A stretch of DNA of 35,893 nucleotides from DATLSM01 sp049585815 (GTDB lineage: Bacteria; Actinomycetota; Thermoleophilia; Solirubrobacterales; 70-9). The notes beneath the pieces are model-generated. The model had not been told where the DNA came from, did not search any database, and saw only the letters and a list, made by a program, of their open reading frames with translations. Where the stretch lies: assembly GCA_049585815.1 (NCBI GenBank), contig JBAVAR010000014.1, positions 1-35,893 on the forward strand. Direction: 5' to 3'. Below are positions 15,613 to 22,928 of the stretch, piece by piece. How positions within the stretch are numbered: the stretch's first letter is position 1; each line of letters begins with the position of its first letter. Position numbers and translations under genes: made by a program.

Positions 15613-16953
15613 ATGCTGAATAGGACACGGGCGGCACCGATGAACGTCTCAAGGTCGATTCAATCAATCGTGCTGAGCGCCCTCGGACTGGGGATCTGTT
15701 GTCTTGCGATCTGTTGGGTCTCGGCCTCCGGGGCCCAGGCAGACTCCTCCTTCAGCCCCACCATCACAGCCGCCACCGCAAGCAACCGCGCCGGCGCGTT
15801 CACCTTTGAGACGGTGGCGATCACGCGGCAGGGCGAAGCCGAAGAACTGGGATCGATCACCGTGCAAAACCCGCCGGGGCTGCTGGGCATGCTCTCGCGG
15901 GTGGGGGTTTGCTCGGAAGTGGAGGCCGAAAACGGTCGCTGCCCGGAAAGCAGCAAGATTGGCACCGTTGCAGTCGGGCTTGGGCCGAGCTTCAATCCCT
16001 TCTACTCCGAAGGGCCTGTCTATCTCACCGCCCCCTATGGGGGCGCGCCTTTTGGCCTCGCCGTTGCCGTGCCGCTGATAGCGGTTCCCTTCGATTTCGG
16101 TGAAGTGCTCGTCCGAGGGAAGCTCGAGATCGATCCGGCCACGGCCTCGCTTCGCGTCGAAAGTGACCCGTTGCCTCAAAGCGTCGACGGTATCCCCCTG
16201 GAGATCCGCACGATCCGCCTCGACTTCCACCGCAAGAGCTTCATCTCCAATCCAACCAATTGCCGGCCCGGTTCGATCCAGGTCACGGTGACGAGCGCCT
16301 CCGGTGTCGTCGCCGCCAGGCAGAGCCGCTTTCAGGCGAGGGAATGCGCCAAGCTCGAATTCAAGCCAAGGCTGTCCCTGCGACTAAGAGGAAAAGCCAA
16401 CCGCGGCGCCCACCCAAAGCTCCGCGCCACCCTGGCGCTGCCAAGGGGCAATGCCAATCTGAAGACGGCCACGATCACCCTGCCCCCGGCGGAGGAGATC
16501 GACAGCGCCCACCTTGCGGCTCCTTGTAGCCAGGCCGCCTTTGCCGAAGGTCAGGTCGCAGGGGAACACTGCCCCCCGGATTCGGTGATCGGCTCAGCCA
16601 GGGCCAAGAGCCCGCTGCTGAAGGGGAACCTCGAGGGGCCCATCTACCTGCGCTCCTCTGGCCGTCGGCTCCCCGATTTGGAGGTGGAGCTTGACGGTCA
16701 AGTTGGCATCTCCCTTGATGCCAGAATCGCCTCAGCTCACGGCGGCCTTCGCGCCAGCTTCACCAATATTCCCGATGCCCCACTTTCCAAGCTCACCCTG
16801 AACTTCAAAGGTGGTGGGGACGGGCTCCTGGTAAACGGCGAGAACTCCTGCAGAGCACCACTGCGCGCGATCGCCGACTTCATCGGGCAAAACAGGGCCG
16901 CCGCCAAACAGGATCCTGTGCTCCAGGGTTCCTGCGGGAAGGCCGGGAAGTGA
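15613..16953 (+). CDS. Secreted hypothetical protein of a Solirubrobacterales-type family
   Basis: A 446-aa product from ATG 15613; ATG 15640 is an equally plausible start just before the signal peptide. The signal peptide runs to about residue 43 (hydrophobic core IVLSALGLGICCLAICWVSA, then GAQADSSF). The mature part consists of beta-rich repeats with paired Cys residues and recurring blocks such as NPPGLLGMLSRVGVC, then CPESSKIGTV, and again CPPDSVIGSARAKSP. I know this arrangement from abundant secreted proteins of Solirubrobacterales, where the function is unknown. It is monocistronic between pyruvate kinase and tRNA-Arg. Confidence 0.8.
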   Translation: MLNRTRAAPMNVSRSIQSIVLSALGLGICCLAICWVSASGAQADSSFSPTITAATASNRAGAFTFETVAITRQGEAEELGSITVQNPPGLLGMLSRVGVCSEVEAENGRCPESSKIGTVAVGLGPSFNPFYSEGPVYLTAPYGGAPFGLAVAVPLIAVPFDFGEVLVRGKLEIDPATASLRVESDPLPQSVDGIPLEIRTIRLDFHRKSFISNPTNCRPGSIQVTVTSASGVVAARQSRFQARECAKLEFKPRLSLRLRGKANRGAHPKLRATLALPRGNANLKTATITLPPAEEIDSAHLAAPCSQAAFAEGQVAGEHCPPDSVIGSARAKSPLLKGNLEGPIYLRSSGRRLPDLEVELDGQVGISLDARIASAHGGLRASFTNIPDAPLSKLTLNFKGGGDGLLVNGENSCRAPLRAIADFIGQNRAAAKQDPVLQGSCGKAGK

Positions 16954-17045
16954 CGCTGGGCCTTCAATAGGATGCGAAAGCCCCTGCGACTGAACGGCCT
17001 GGGATTCCAAGCTGGGAATACCAGATCCGCACATCCGCAGACCAA

Positions 17046-17119
17046 GCGCCCGTAGCTCAGTTGGATAGAGCGTCGGTCTACGAAACCGAAGGTCACAGGT
17101 TCGAATCCTGTCGGGCGCG
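17046..17119 (+). tRNA. tRNA-Arg, anticodon ACG
   Basis: A 74-base tRNA: acceptor GCGCCCG with CGGGCGC, D arm GCTCAGTTGGATAGAGC, anticodon loop CTACGAA (anticodon ACG), T loop TTCGAAT, discriminator G, no encoded CCA. Core-type genes lie to its left and island genes to its right, so its 3' end is a likely integration site for the second element. Confidence 0.95.
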
Positions 17120-17239
17120 CTTCCGATCCCCGCCGTTTTGTGCCGTTTCTCGGCTCTAGCAAGCCAAATGCGGGGGGTCTGCCGGAAACGTCCCATCCGC
17201 GGCCTGCCGGCCCGTTCCAGCCCCCGCCAGCCGATGACT

Positions 17240-17261
17240 GCTACATCTCAGCTACATCCGT
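17240..17261 (+). repeat. 11-bp-period direct repeat next to tRNA-Arg (arm sites?)
   Basis: GCTACATC occurs at 17240-17247 and again at 17251-17258, a period of 11 bases, about 120 bases from the 3' end of tRNA-Arg. The layout matches the tandem 11-mer beside tRNA-Ser in the left element. The stretch 17120-17353 otherwise shows no supported gene and no integrase. Confidence 0.45.
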
Positions 17262-17353
17262 GGGCATTTGAAGGGGCATTGCGAACCCTGCAGGCGAAGA
17301 TTCTCGGCTGACAAGAACATCCCCGTCCGGGCGCGCAGGACTCCCACCGGATA

Positions 17354-17389
17354 GCACGCGGAGCGTGCAGTGGTTCGCCCATGCACGCC
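17354..17389 (+). promoter_or_regulatory. Start-codon-proximal double hairpin (element 2 copy)
   Basis: GCACGC (17354-17359), loop GGA, GCGTGC (17363-17368), then 12 bases to ATG 17381. GCACGC recurs at 17383-17388, overlapping the start codon, so the right arm can pair with either copy. The first 12 coding bases (ATGCACGCCCAG) are identical to those of the gene at 4436. See the element 1 copy at 4407-4444. Confidence 0.55.
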
Positions 17390-18292
17390 CAGACGGAGAC
17401 CGCCCAGGTTCACCGCCGCAGCCGCACCTTCCCTGTCGGTGCCGCCAGCGGCCTCGCTCTCTACCTACTGACGCTCTCCGGGGAGGCAATGCTGGGGCTG
17501 CCGGTTCGCTGGCTCCTCGCCTACCTCGGCGCCGCGATCGTGGGGGTGTTCATCCCCCTCGGGCTGAGCGCCGACCTTCTTGCCTGGATCGCCGCTCTTA
17601 CCCCGATCGCTTGGTCTGTCGCCGGACTGCTCCGACCCGGCCGTGGCTGGGTCTGGGGGCGGCGGCTCGGCGCCCGCCGCCCCAGCACCGCCGAGGCCGA
17701 GGCCCTGGCCGAGGCAATGGAGCTGCTGCGCGGCTCCGACCCCACTCTTCCCGACCCGGCTGCTTGGCTCGTCCTCGACCAGCCGCTGCCGAGCGCCGCA
17801 GTCAGGGGCACGACGGTGCTCGCAAGCCGCGCCCTGATCGAGTCCGAATCGCTCGCTGCGGTGCTCGCCCACGAGCTCGGTCACGCCGACAGCCTCGACG
17901 GCCGCCTCACCGAGGCGCTTAGCCGACTCGCGCTCTGGGGCGACCCGCTCGCGCCAGCGCGACCAGAGAGTGGGGGAGAAGGCGGGGTGCAGCGCTCAGA
18001 GGAACCTCGGGGTGCCCTGCTTTGGGGCCTGATTCGCTGGGCGCTTCGCCTTGCCGGCGGCAGCTTCGCCCAAGGCCTATTGGGACCTCTCTGGGATGCC
18101 TACTGGCGCTCGCGTGAGTACGCCGCCGATGCCTACGCCGCTTCCCTCGGCCAGGGCGAGGACCTCGCCCGTCACCTCGCCGACTGCGAGCAGCCCTTCG
18201 ATGGGCCCCAGCCCGGCCTCCTCTTCAAGGCGGCAAGCCACCCGCCGGTGGCGCTGCGCATCGAGCGCCTGCAGGAGGGTGGGTCGAAATGA
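17381..18292 (+). CDS. M48-type membrane zinc metallopeptidase
   Basis: A 303-aa product. Two or three membrane segments lie between residues 18 and 90, followed by a cytosolic-facing peptidase domain. The zinc motif is HELGH (164-168) in LAHELGHADSLDGR, with the third ligand Glu246 in SREYAADAYAAS, the usual HExxH...E layout of M48 (HtpX/Ste24) enzymes. The C-terminal HPPVALRIERL matches the family's conserved HPP..RI..L end. HtpX-like enzymes degrade membrane proteins; why one heads a mobile-element operon is unclear. It is first in a run of ORFs joined by ATGA overlaps and is preceded by the hairpin at 17354-17389. Confidence 0.85.
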   Translation: MHAQTETAQVHRRSRTFPVGAASGLALYLLTLSGEAMLGLPVRWLLAYLGAAIVGVFIPLGLSADLLAWIAALTPIAWSVAGLLRPGRGWVWGRRLGARRPSTAEAEALAEAMELLRGSDPTLPDPAAWLVLDQPLPSAAVRGTTVLASRALIESESLAAVLAHELGHADSLDGRLTEALSRLALWGDPLAPARPESGGEGGVQRSEEPRGALLWGLIRWALRLAGGSFAQGLLGPLWDAYWRSREYAADAYAASLGQGEDLARHLADCEQPFDGPQPGLLFKAASHPPVALRIERLQEGGSK

Positions 18293-18369
18293 GCGTTTTC
18301 AACGTCTTGGTGGCGATGACCCGGCTCACTCGCAAACAAACCATCAGCCGCGGAGCGCTGTTGCGATGA
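18289..18369 (+). CDS. 26-aa micro-ORF coupled to both neighbours
   Basis: Encodes MSVFNVLVAMTRLTRKQTIS followed by RGALLR. Its ATG overlaps the M48 stop as ATGA, and its own TGA overlaps the ArdC start as ATGA. A GGAGGG ribosome binding site lies about eleven bases upstream (18273-18278). No start for ArdC with its own ribosome binding site is visible, so this peptide may carry ribosomes across the 74-base gap by termination-reinitiation. A hydrophobic N-terminus and basic C-terminus are also compatible with a small functional peptide. Confidence 0.5.
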   Translation: MSVFNVLVAMTRLTRKQTISRGALLR

Positions 18370-19373
18370 GTGCCACCCGCAGCCGCAGCGGCGCCCTGAC
18401 CGAGGAGGAGCGAACCGCTCGTCGAGCCCAGGAGCGCCGCCAGATGGCCGAAGCCGTCGATGCCCTGCGCACCAGCGAGGGATGGCAGCGCTGGCTCAAA
18501 GTGCGCCGCCACTTCCACTCCTACAGCTTCCACAACCAGCTCCTGATCGCCCAACAATGCCCCGACGCGACCCGGGTTGCCGGCTTCCGCGCCTGGCTGA
18601 AACTCGGCTACGCGGTACGCAGGGGGGAGAGGGGCATCCGGATCTGGGCTCCCTGCCCGCCCTCCAAAAAGCAGATCGCCGAGTGGAGGCAGGCCGGCGC
18701 CAACCCACACGAGAGGCCTCCGACCTATTTCAGGCTTGTTGCGGTCTTCGATCGCTCCCAGGTCAACCCGTTCCCCGACTTCCCCGGCGGCCCGATCGAG
18801 CTCGAACCTCCCAGTGAGCCGATCGGTGGGGAGGGCCTGGCCCACCTCTTCGGTCCCCTGGTCGAGTTCGGCTGCTCCCTTGGCCTCACCGTCGAGGTCG
18901 AACCGGTGCCCGGCGCCGCTCAGGGCTACCTCGAGCCGGCCACCGATCGCCTCGTCATCGACGTAAAGGGCGAGTCATTCTCGGCCAACGCTCAGGTCCA
19001 GACCCTCATCCACGAGCTCGCCCACGCTCTCGTCCGCCACGACCGCCAACCCGCTGACCCAAAGCTCCCCTACGCCGAGGAGGAGGTCGTCGTCGAGTCG
19101 GTCGCCTACGCCGTCTGCGCCTCCCTCGGACTCGACACCTCACCGAGCTCGATTCCCTACATCGCCGGCTGGGGCGAACGCTCAGACGATGAGCCGATCG
19201 AGTGCTACGCCGCTCTCATCGACCGCCTCGCCCACCGCCTCGAAGTCGCGCTCAAGCCCAGCCACGCCCCTGACATCTCGACTTCGCCAGGGATCGCGCG
19301 CCCCTCTGGTCGCAGCTCACCAGCCGTGCCTAGCTTTCCGGCGCCCCCGGCTCCTCAGTCACCCAACCCATGA
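18366..19373 (+). CDS. ArdC-like antirestriction protein with zinc metallopeptidase domain
   Basis: A 335-aa product. The N-terminal domain (about 1-130) has the ArdC ssDNA-binding layout: ALRTSEGWQRWL, HSYSFHNQLLIAQQCPDAT, GYAVRRGERGIRIWAPCP. The C-terminal domain contains HELAH (216-220) in IHELAHALVRH, followed by EEVVVESVAYAVCASLGLD, which supplies a third ligand as in ImmA/IrrE-type peptidases. ArdC proteins protect incoming plasmid DNA from restriction. The last 50 residues are a Pro/Ser-rich tail not expected in the family. The codons for GWGERSDDEPIE and following are duplicated at 21938-22036. The ORF open further upstream (from 18051) is an overlap with M48; ATG 18366 fits the domain start. 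Confidence 0.82.
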   Translation: MSATRSRSGALTEEERTARRAQERRQMAEAVDALRTSEGWQRWLKVRRHFHSYSFHNQLLIAQQCPDATRVAGFRAWLKLGYAVRRGERGIRIWAPCPPSKKQIAEWRQAGANPHERPPTYFRLVAVFDRSQVNPFPDFPGGPIELEPPSEPIGGEGLAHLFGPLVEFGCSLGLTVEVEPVPGAAQGYLEPATDRLVIDVKGESFSANAQVQTLIHELAHALVRHDRQPADPKLPYAEEEVVVESVAYAVCASLGLDTSPSSIPYIAGWGERSDDEPIECYAALIDRLAHRLEVALKPSHAPDISTSPGIARPSGRSSPAVPSFPAPPAPQSPNP

Positions 19374-19411
19374 CCGACGATCCGACCCCGCTCCTAGAGT
19401 GCACGCGATGA
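19370..19411 (+). CDS. 13-aa micro-ORF coupled to both neighbours
   Basis: Encodes MTDDPTPLLECTR. ATG 19370 overlaps the ArdC stop as ATGA, and its TGA overlaps the methyltransferase ATG 19408 as ATGA. No ribosome binding site is visible, so reading would depend on ribosomes finishing ArdC. It repeats, in the same operon, the bridge geometry of the 26-aa micro-ORF. A coincidence is possible for so short a frame. Confidence 0.4.
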   Translation: MTDDPTPLLECTR

Positions 19412-21078
19412 GGTCTCAGCCCGCCCTCGACGCCACCAGCGCCAAGCAGCTCGGGGCCTACTACACGCCACCGCTGATCGCCGCCAAGCTCGCCGACTGG
19501 GCGATCCAGACCCCGCACGACCGCGTTCTCGATCCCAGTTTCGGCGGCCTGGTCTTCCTCGCCGCCGCCACCGATCGCCTCCAAAACCTTGGCGCCTCCA
19601 AAACTGACGCTGCAACTCAGCTCTACGGCGTCGACCTCGATCAAAGCGCCTACGCCGATGCCCTTCGGCAGAAATGGGTTCGGCTCAACGCCACCAAGAT
19701 CATCAATGCAGACTTCTTCGAGCTCGAACCTGGCCCCGAACTCCCGCCCTGCCAGGCGCTGATCGGCAACCCCCCCTATATTCGCTACCAGGGTTTCAAC
19801 GGCAGATCCTCCCTCGCCCACCGCCGTGCCGCAGAGGCCGGTGTCAGGCTCAGTCGCCTCGCTTCCTCCTGGGCGCCCTTCGTCATCCACGCCACATCCT
19901 TCCTGCGGCCCGGCGGCCGATTGGCCCAGGTTCTCCCCGCCGAGCTTCTCCACGCCCAGTACGCCTCTGAGGTGTTGGACTTCCTCGCCTCAAGCTTTGC
20001 CCGCCTCACTGTCGTCAGCTTCGAGCAGCGGGTCTTCCCGGGCGCCGAGGAGGAGATCGTCCTCCTCCTCGGTGAGGATCGCGGCGCGAATCAGGCCGAC
20101 TCCGTCGAGCTGCTCTCCTGTCGCGATGTTGAGGACTTCCTCCCCGACCGCCGCCCGCGCCGCCGGCCAAGCGCAGATGACACTGGCTCCCAGAAGCTCC
20201 TTTTCCAGCTCCTCGATCGCCCCACCCGACGCCTCTACTCTGAGCTTGCCGATCGACCCGAGGTCAGCACCCTCGGAGCTCACGCCTCCGTCGACATCGG
20301 CGTCGTCACCGGCGACAACCAATTCTTTCTTCTCTCGCGCGCCGAGGCCGAGGCGATCGGGATCCGCCACTTCCGACTCGCCGTCAGCAAAGCCCGCCAA
20401 CTCCGGGGTGCCCGTCTCACCGAGAACGACCTTGCCGAGCTCACCGCTGCCGGCGAGCGTCTTTGGATGTTTGCCGCCGATGGTTCACTCAAGCCGCGTG
20501 CTGCGGCATTGCGCGACTACCTCGCCCGAGGCGAGCGCCGCGGCGTTCCCCGTCGCTACAAGGCCCGGATCAGGGACCCTTGGTGGGCGCTACCGCTGCC
20601 CGCCCATGGCGTCGCCCCGGACCTCTTCCTCACCTACTGCTGCAGTGAGCACCCGCGGCTCCTCGTCAATTCTCTTGGCGCCCTCAGCACCAACACCGTT
20701 CACGCCGTTCACCTCACCGAGAGCCGCAAACGGGTCTCTCTCGCGGCCGCCTTCCCCAACACCCTCACTCTGCTTTCTGCGGAGCTAGTCGGCCGCAGCT
20801 ATGGCGGCGGAGTCCTAAAGCTCGAGCCCACAGAGGCCGAGCAGCTCCTGATTCCTCCACTTGCTGGCATCGGCACTCGCCTCAGTTCCATCGATCGCCG
20901 TCTTCGCACCGGTTCTCTGCCGGCAGTACTAGAGCTCACCGATTCCCTCCTCCTCGAAGGCGCCCTCGGCCTCGGGGCCGTCCAGGTCAACCGCCTCCGT
21001 GCCGCCGCCGAACAACTGCGACTGCGCCGCCGTAATCGCGGCCGCACCGCCCGCAGTTCAGGCCATCAACCGCAGTGA
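19408..21078 (+). CDS. DNA adenine-N6 methyltransferase of a type II restriction-modification system
   Basis: A 556-aa product. The start of the domain (KQLGAYYTPPLIAAKLADWA) and motif I (VLDPSFGGLVFL, residues 40-51) bind S-adenosylmethionine; the acidic GVDLDQSAYADAL follows. The catalytic motif is NPPY (121-124) in IGNPPYIRYQGF, diagnostic of N6-adenine methylation. Later blocks (RLAQVLPAELLHAQYASEVL) and a large C-terminal half, presumably the target recognition domain, resemble Eco57I/TaqI-like gamma-type enzymes. The convergent gene encodes the probable nuclease partner and overlaps its 3' end by 21 bases. The start at 19408 is favoured over the upstream in-frame start at 19189, which would lie inside ardC. 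Confidence 0.87.
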   Translation: MRSQPALDATSAKQLGAYYTPPLIAAKLADWAIQTPHDRVLDPSFGGLVFLAAATDRLQNLGASKTDAATQLYGVDLDQSAYADALRQKWVRLNATKIINADFFELEPGPELPPCQALIGNPPYIRYQGFNGRSSLAHRRAAEAGVRLSRLASSWAPFVIHATSFLRPGGRLAQVLPAELLHAQYASEVLDFLASSFARLTVVSFEQRVFPGAEEEIVLLLGEDRGANQADSVELLSCRDVEDFLPDRRPRRRPSADDTGSQKLLFQLLDRPTRRLYSELADRPEVSTLGAHASVDIGVVTGDNQFFLLSRAEAEAIGIRHFRLAVSKARQLRGARLTENDLAELTAAGERLWMFAADGSLKPRAAALRDYLARGERRGVPRRYKARIRDPWWALPLPAHGVAPDLFLTYCCSEHPRLLVNSLGALSTNTVHAVHLTESRKRVSLAAAFPNTLTLLSAELVGRSYGGGVLKLEPTEAEQLLIPPLAGIGTRLSSIDRRLRTGSLPAVLELTDSLLLEGALGLGAVQVNRLRAAAEQLRLRRRNRGRTARSSGHQPQ

Positions 21079-21834
21079 GGTAGCGACCGGAGCAAGCACT
21101 CGGTCAAGCTCCCACTGTGGCGCTCTCAATTCCTTCGCCTCATAGCCATCGGATTCCCCGTTCAGCCCATAGGCGAACAGGCCGACGGAGTCAAACCACA
21201 CCGATGCGATGCCGGCGAAGCGCAGGGTTTTTGCCAGGTCGGCCTCATCGCGTACCCGCACCGAGAGGAAGAGGTGGCACTGCGGGGGCGCCTGCTTTAG
21301 CCAGGAGCTCAAGTCGGAGGTTGCACCGCCACCTTTACCGACCGCGCGTGCAGTCTCCCCCTTGATGTCGATGTTCTTCAGCGCCGCCTCCTTGATCCGC
21401 TTATCCAGATCTGCGGAGCCGGCCCGCCCGCCCGGGTGAACCTGGGCGGTATTGCCGGGGTGTTTGGGGATCCCGGTCGCCTTTGTCTCGATCGTCCACA
21501 GCACCGGCCCCTTGTCGGGGTAGGCAATGTCCAGCTTGTGTTTTGGAAAGCTCAGGCCTTTGATGTCGGGGCGTGAATGGATCTTCTTTCCGGACGCCGC
21601 CTCCAACACGACGACGAGGAGATCGTTGAAGAAATCGCCCTTCCCGTTCTGGCGGTCGCCCTGGCTTGTTTCTCCGCGCGCCACCAATTGATCGAAGCCG
21701 AACATTGTCGCCAGGAAGTCCTCTTCCACTTGCGGCCAGGTGCTCGCCGCCGACTGTTTGGCCCGCTCAATGCAGGCCGCCAGTGGTACCCGCGCAGGAC
21801 TCTGCGCCGCCGCCGTCTTGCTCCGCCTGCTCAC
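21058..21834 (-). CDS. Type II restriction endonuclease (PD-(D/E)XK type)
   Basis: A 258-aa product from GTG 21834. The centre reads HKLDIAYPDKGPVLWTIETK: the Asp of LDIAY and the Glu/Lys of ETK fit the PD-(D/E)XK nuclease metal site. The N-terminus is basic and Ala-rich; the C-terminal third (FAGIASVWFDSVGLFAYG) is beta-rich. I cannot assign the recognition sequence. It is convergent with the NPPY methyltransferase and overlaps it by 21 bases, so the two transcripts would be complementary at their ends, a possible check on expression. Pairing with the methyltransferase is inferred from position. Confidence 0.75.
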   Translation of the reverse strand: MSRRSKTAAAQSPARVPLAACIERAKQSAASTWPQVEEDFLATMFGFDQLVARGETSQGDRQNGKGDFFNDLLVVVLEAASGKKIHSRPDIKGLSFPKHKLDIAYPDKGPVLWTIETKATGIPKHPGNTAQVHPGGRAGSADLDKRIKEAALKNIDIKGETARAVGKGGGATSDLSSWLKQAPPQCHLFLSVRVRDEADLAKTLRFAGIASVWFDSVGLFAYGLNGESDGYEAKELRAPQWELDRVLAPVATSLRLMA

Positions 21835-21937
21835 CGTGCCAGCATATGCAGCAATGGCGCCTCACCCCGGCGGAAATGCTTGTGATCCGCACCATCGCTC
21901 TCTGCGTCTGCTCTTAGGCGTGGTCGATCCGGCGGGT

Positions 21938-22036
21938 TGGGGCGAACGCTCAGACGATGAGCCGATCGAGCGCTACGCCGCCCTGATCGACCGCCTCGCA
22001 GAGGTCGTCCTCCCCGCGGCCCTCGCCGAGGCTTGA
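21938..22036 (+). pseudogene. Second copy of the ardC 3' end
   Basis: Bases 21938-21999 match 19170-19231 inside ardC at 59 of 62 positions, and both are read as GWGERSDDEPIE(C/R)YAAL followed by IDRLA. This copy continues to its own stop at 22036 with a different short tail (EVVLPAALAEA). Upstream sequence is not ArdC-like. It is a stranded 3' end of an ardC gene, so the restriction-modification genes sit between two ardC tails. Confidence 0.8.
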
Positions 22037-22135
22037 GCCCCCGCAGCGACTCCGCCCAGCACCCACCCAGCCCCGACATGCCAATCGTTGCGCAGGGGGT
22101 GGACCGAATTGGGCCTCCCCTACGTCTTGTCGGTA

Positions 22136-22900
22136 ATGGCCGCCAAGCATCATCCCGCCAGGAGCCGCGAGCTGCACGTCGATGCCGAGGTCGCTGCGTT
22201 CCTCCCTGCTGCCGCTCTTGCCCAGCTTGAGGCCGCCGTCATGGACCCCGACAATCCGTGCTGCGCCTGCGGGAAGACGATCCAGGGCCCGGTCGCCGAG
22301 GCGGTTCTCTTCAGAGACACGCCGCTGTCGCTGCTGCAGCTGGCCCACCCCGACTGCATGCGCTCTGGCCTCTACCCGGCGTTCGGCTCGGGCGGGGCCG
22401 CCCTCGCCTGCCAGAGCGACTTCGAGTTGGCGACAGTGCTCGCCCTTCGCCCCGCCCGCCCCCGCGCGGTGCTCTTCCTGGAACCCCTGACCCTGGTCTG
22501 CGCCGAGGGCGAGGACCCACTCGAGTCCTGGGCGCTGAAGCGAGGCCTCTCGCCGGTCTCCGGTGCGATCGAGCGGATCGCGGCGCCCCCAACCGACGCC
22601 TTCACGGTCTGCCGCCGACCCGATGGCCTGCTTCTGCCTCATCGCCGCTCCGGCTTCGACATGGTCTGCGCGCCGCCCGATGAAGTGGAGGAGTGGTGGG
22701 ACGCTGCCCAAGGCGAGGCGCTGGTGGTGACGGCCCGCGGCCTCGGTCTGCGTCGAGCCGAGCGAGCAATCGAAGAGGCTGTACGACTGCGGCCCGCCTG
22801 GGCCGCAGTCGCCACGTTGGAGAACTTCGCCTCGCGCCCGCGCATGCGGGGAGCGGCGGGACGCTTCGCCCGAAAGCTGCTCCAGCCCTCTCCGCGATGA
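22136..22900 (+). CDS. Hypothetical protein with a Cys/His zinc-like cluster
   Basis: A 254-aa product from ATG 22136; a TTG at 22088 would extend it by 16 residues. Near the N-terminus CCACGKTIQGPVAEA is followed after 25 residues by HPDC, giving Cys-x2-Cys...His-x2-Cys spacing suitable for zinc. The rest is mixed alpha/beta with an alternating LRPARPRAVLFLEPLTLV strand region and a C-terminal basic helix. I do not recognise the family. It stands alone on the plus strand between the stranded ardC tail and the convergent Mrr-type gene and has typical high-GC codon use. Confidence 0.65.
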   Translation: MAAKHHPARSRELHVDAEVAAFLPAAALAQLEAAVMDPDNPCCACGKTIQGPVAEAVLFRDTPLSLLQLAHPDCMRSGLYPAFGSGGAALACQSDFELATVLALRPARPRAVLFLEPLTLVCAEGEDPLESWALKRGLSPVSGAIERIAAPPTDAFTVCRRPDGLLLPHRRSGFDMVCAPPDEVEEWWDAAQGEALVVTARGLGLRRAERAIEEAVRLRPAWAAVATLENFASRPRMRGAAGRFARKLLQPSPR

Positions 22901-22928
22901 TGCGGACCGAGCCTCGCCCAGCGGTCCG

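Noticed and set aside
17234..17311. 25-aa plus-strand ORF through the tRNA-Arg-adjacent repeat as a leader peptide matching the one at 4322
   Set aside because: It has no ribosome binding site and no resemblance to the 18-aa ORF, so the parallel is not supported.
18051..18365. Upstream extension of ArdC by 105 residues
   Set aside because: It overlaps the end of the M48 gene in another frame and reads as Ser/Pro-rich low complexity; ATG 18366 with the ATGA overlap is the natural start.
21740..22036. A 98-aa gene ending in the ardC-like tail
   Set aside because: Only the last 33 residues resemble protein; the upstream part overlaps the start of the restriction endonuclease gene on the other strand.
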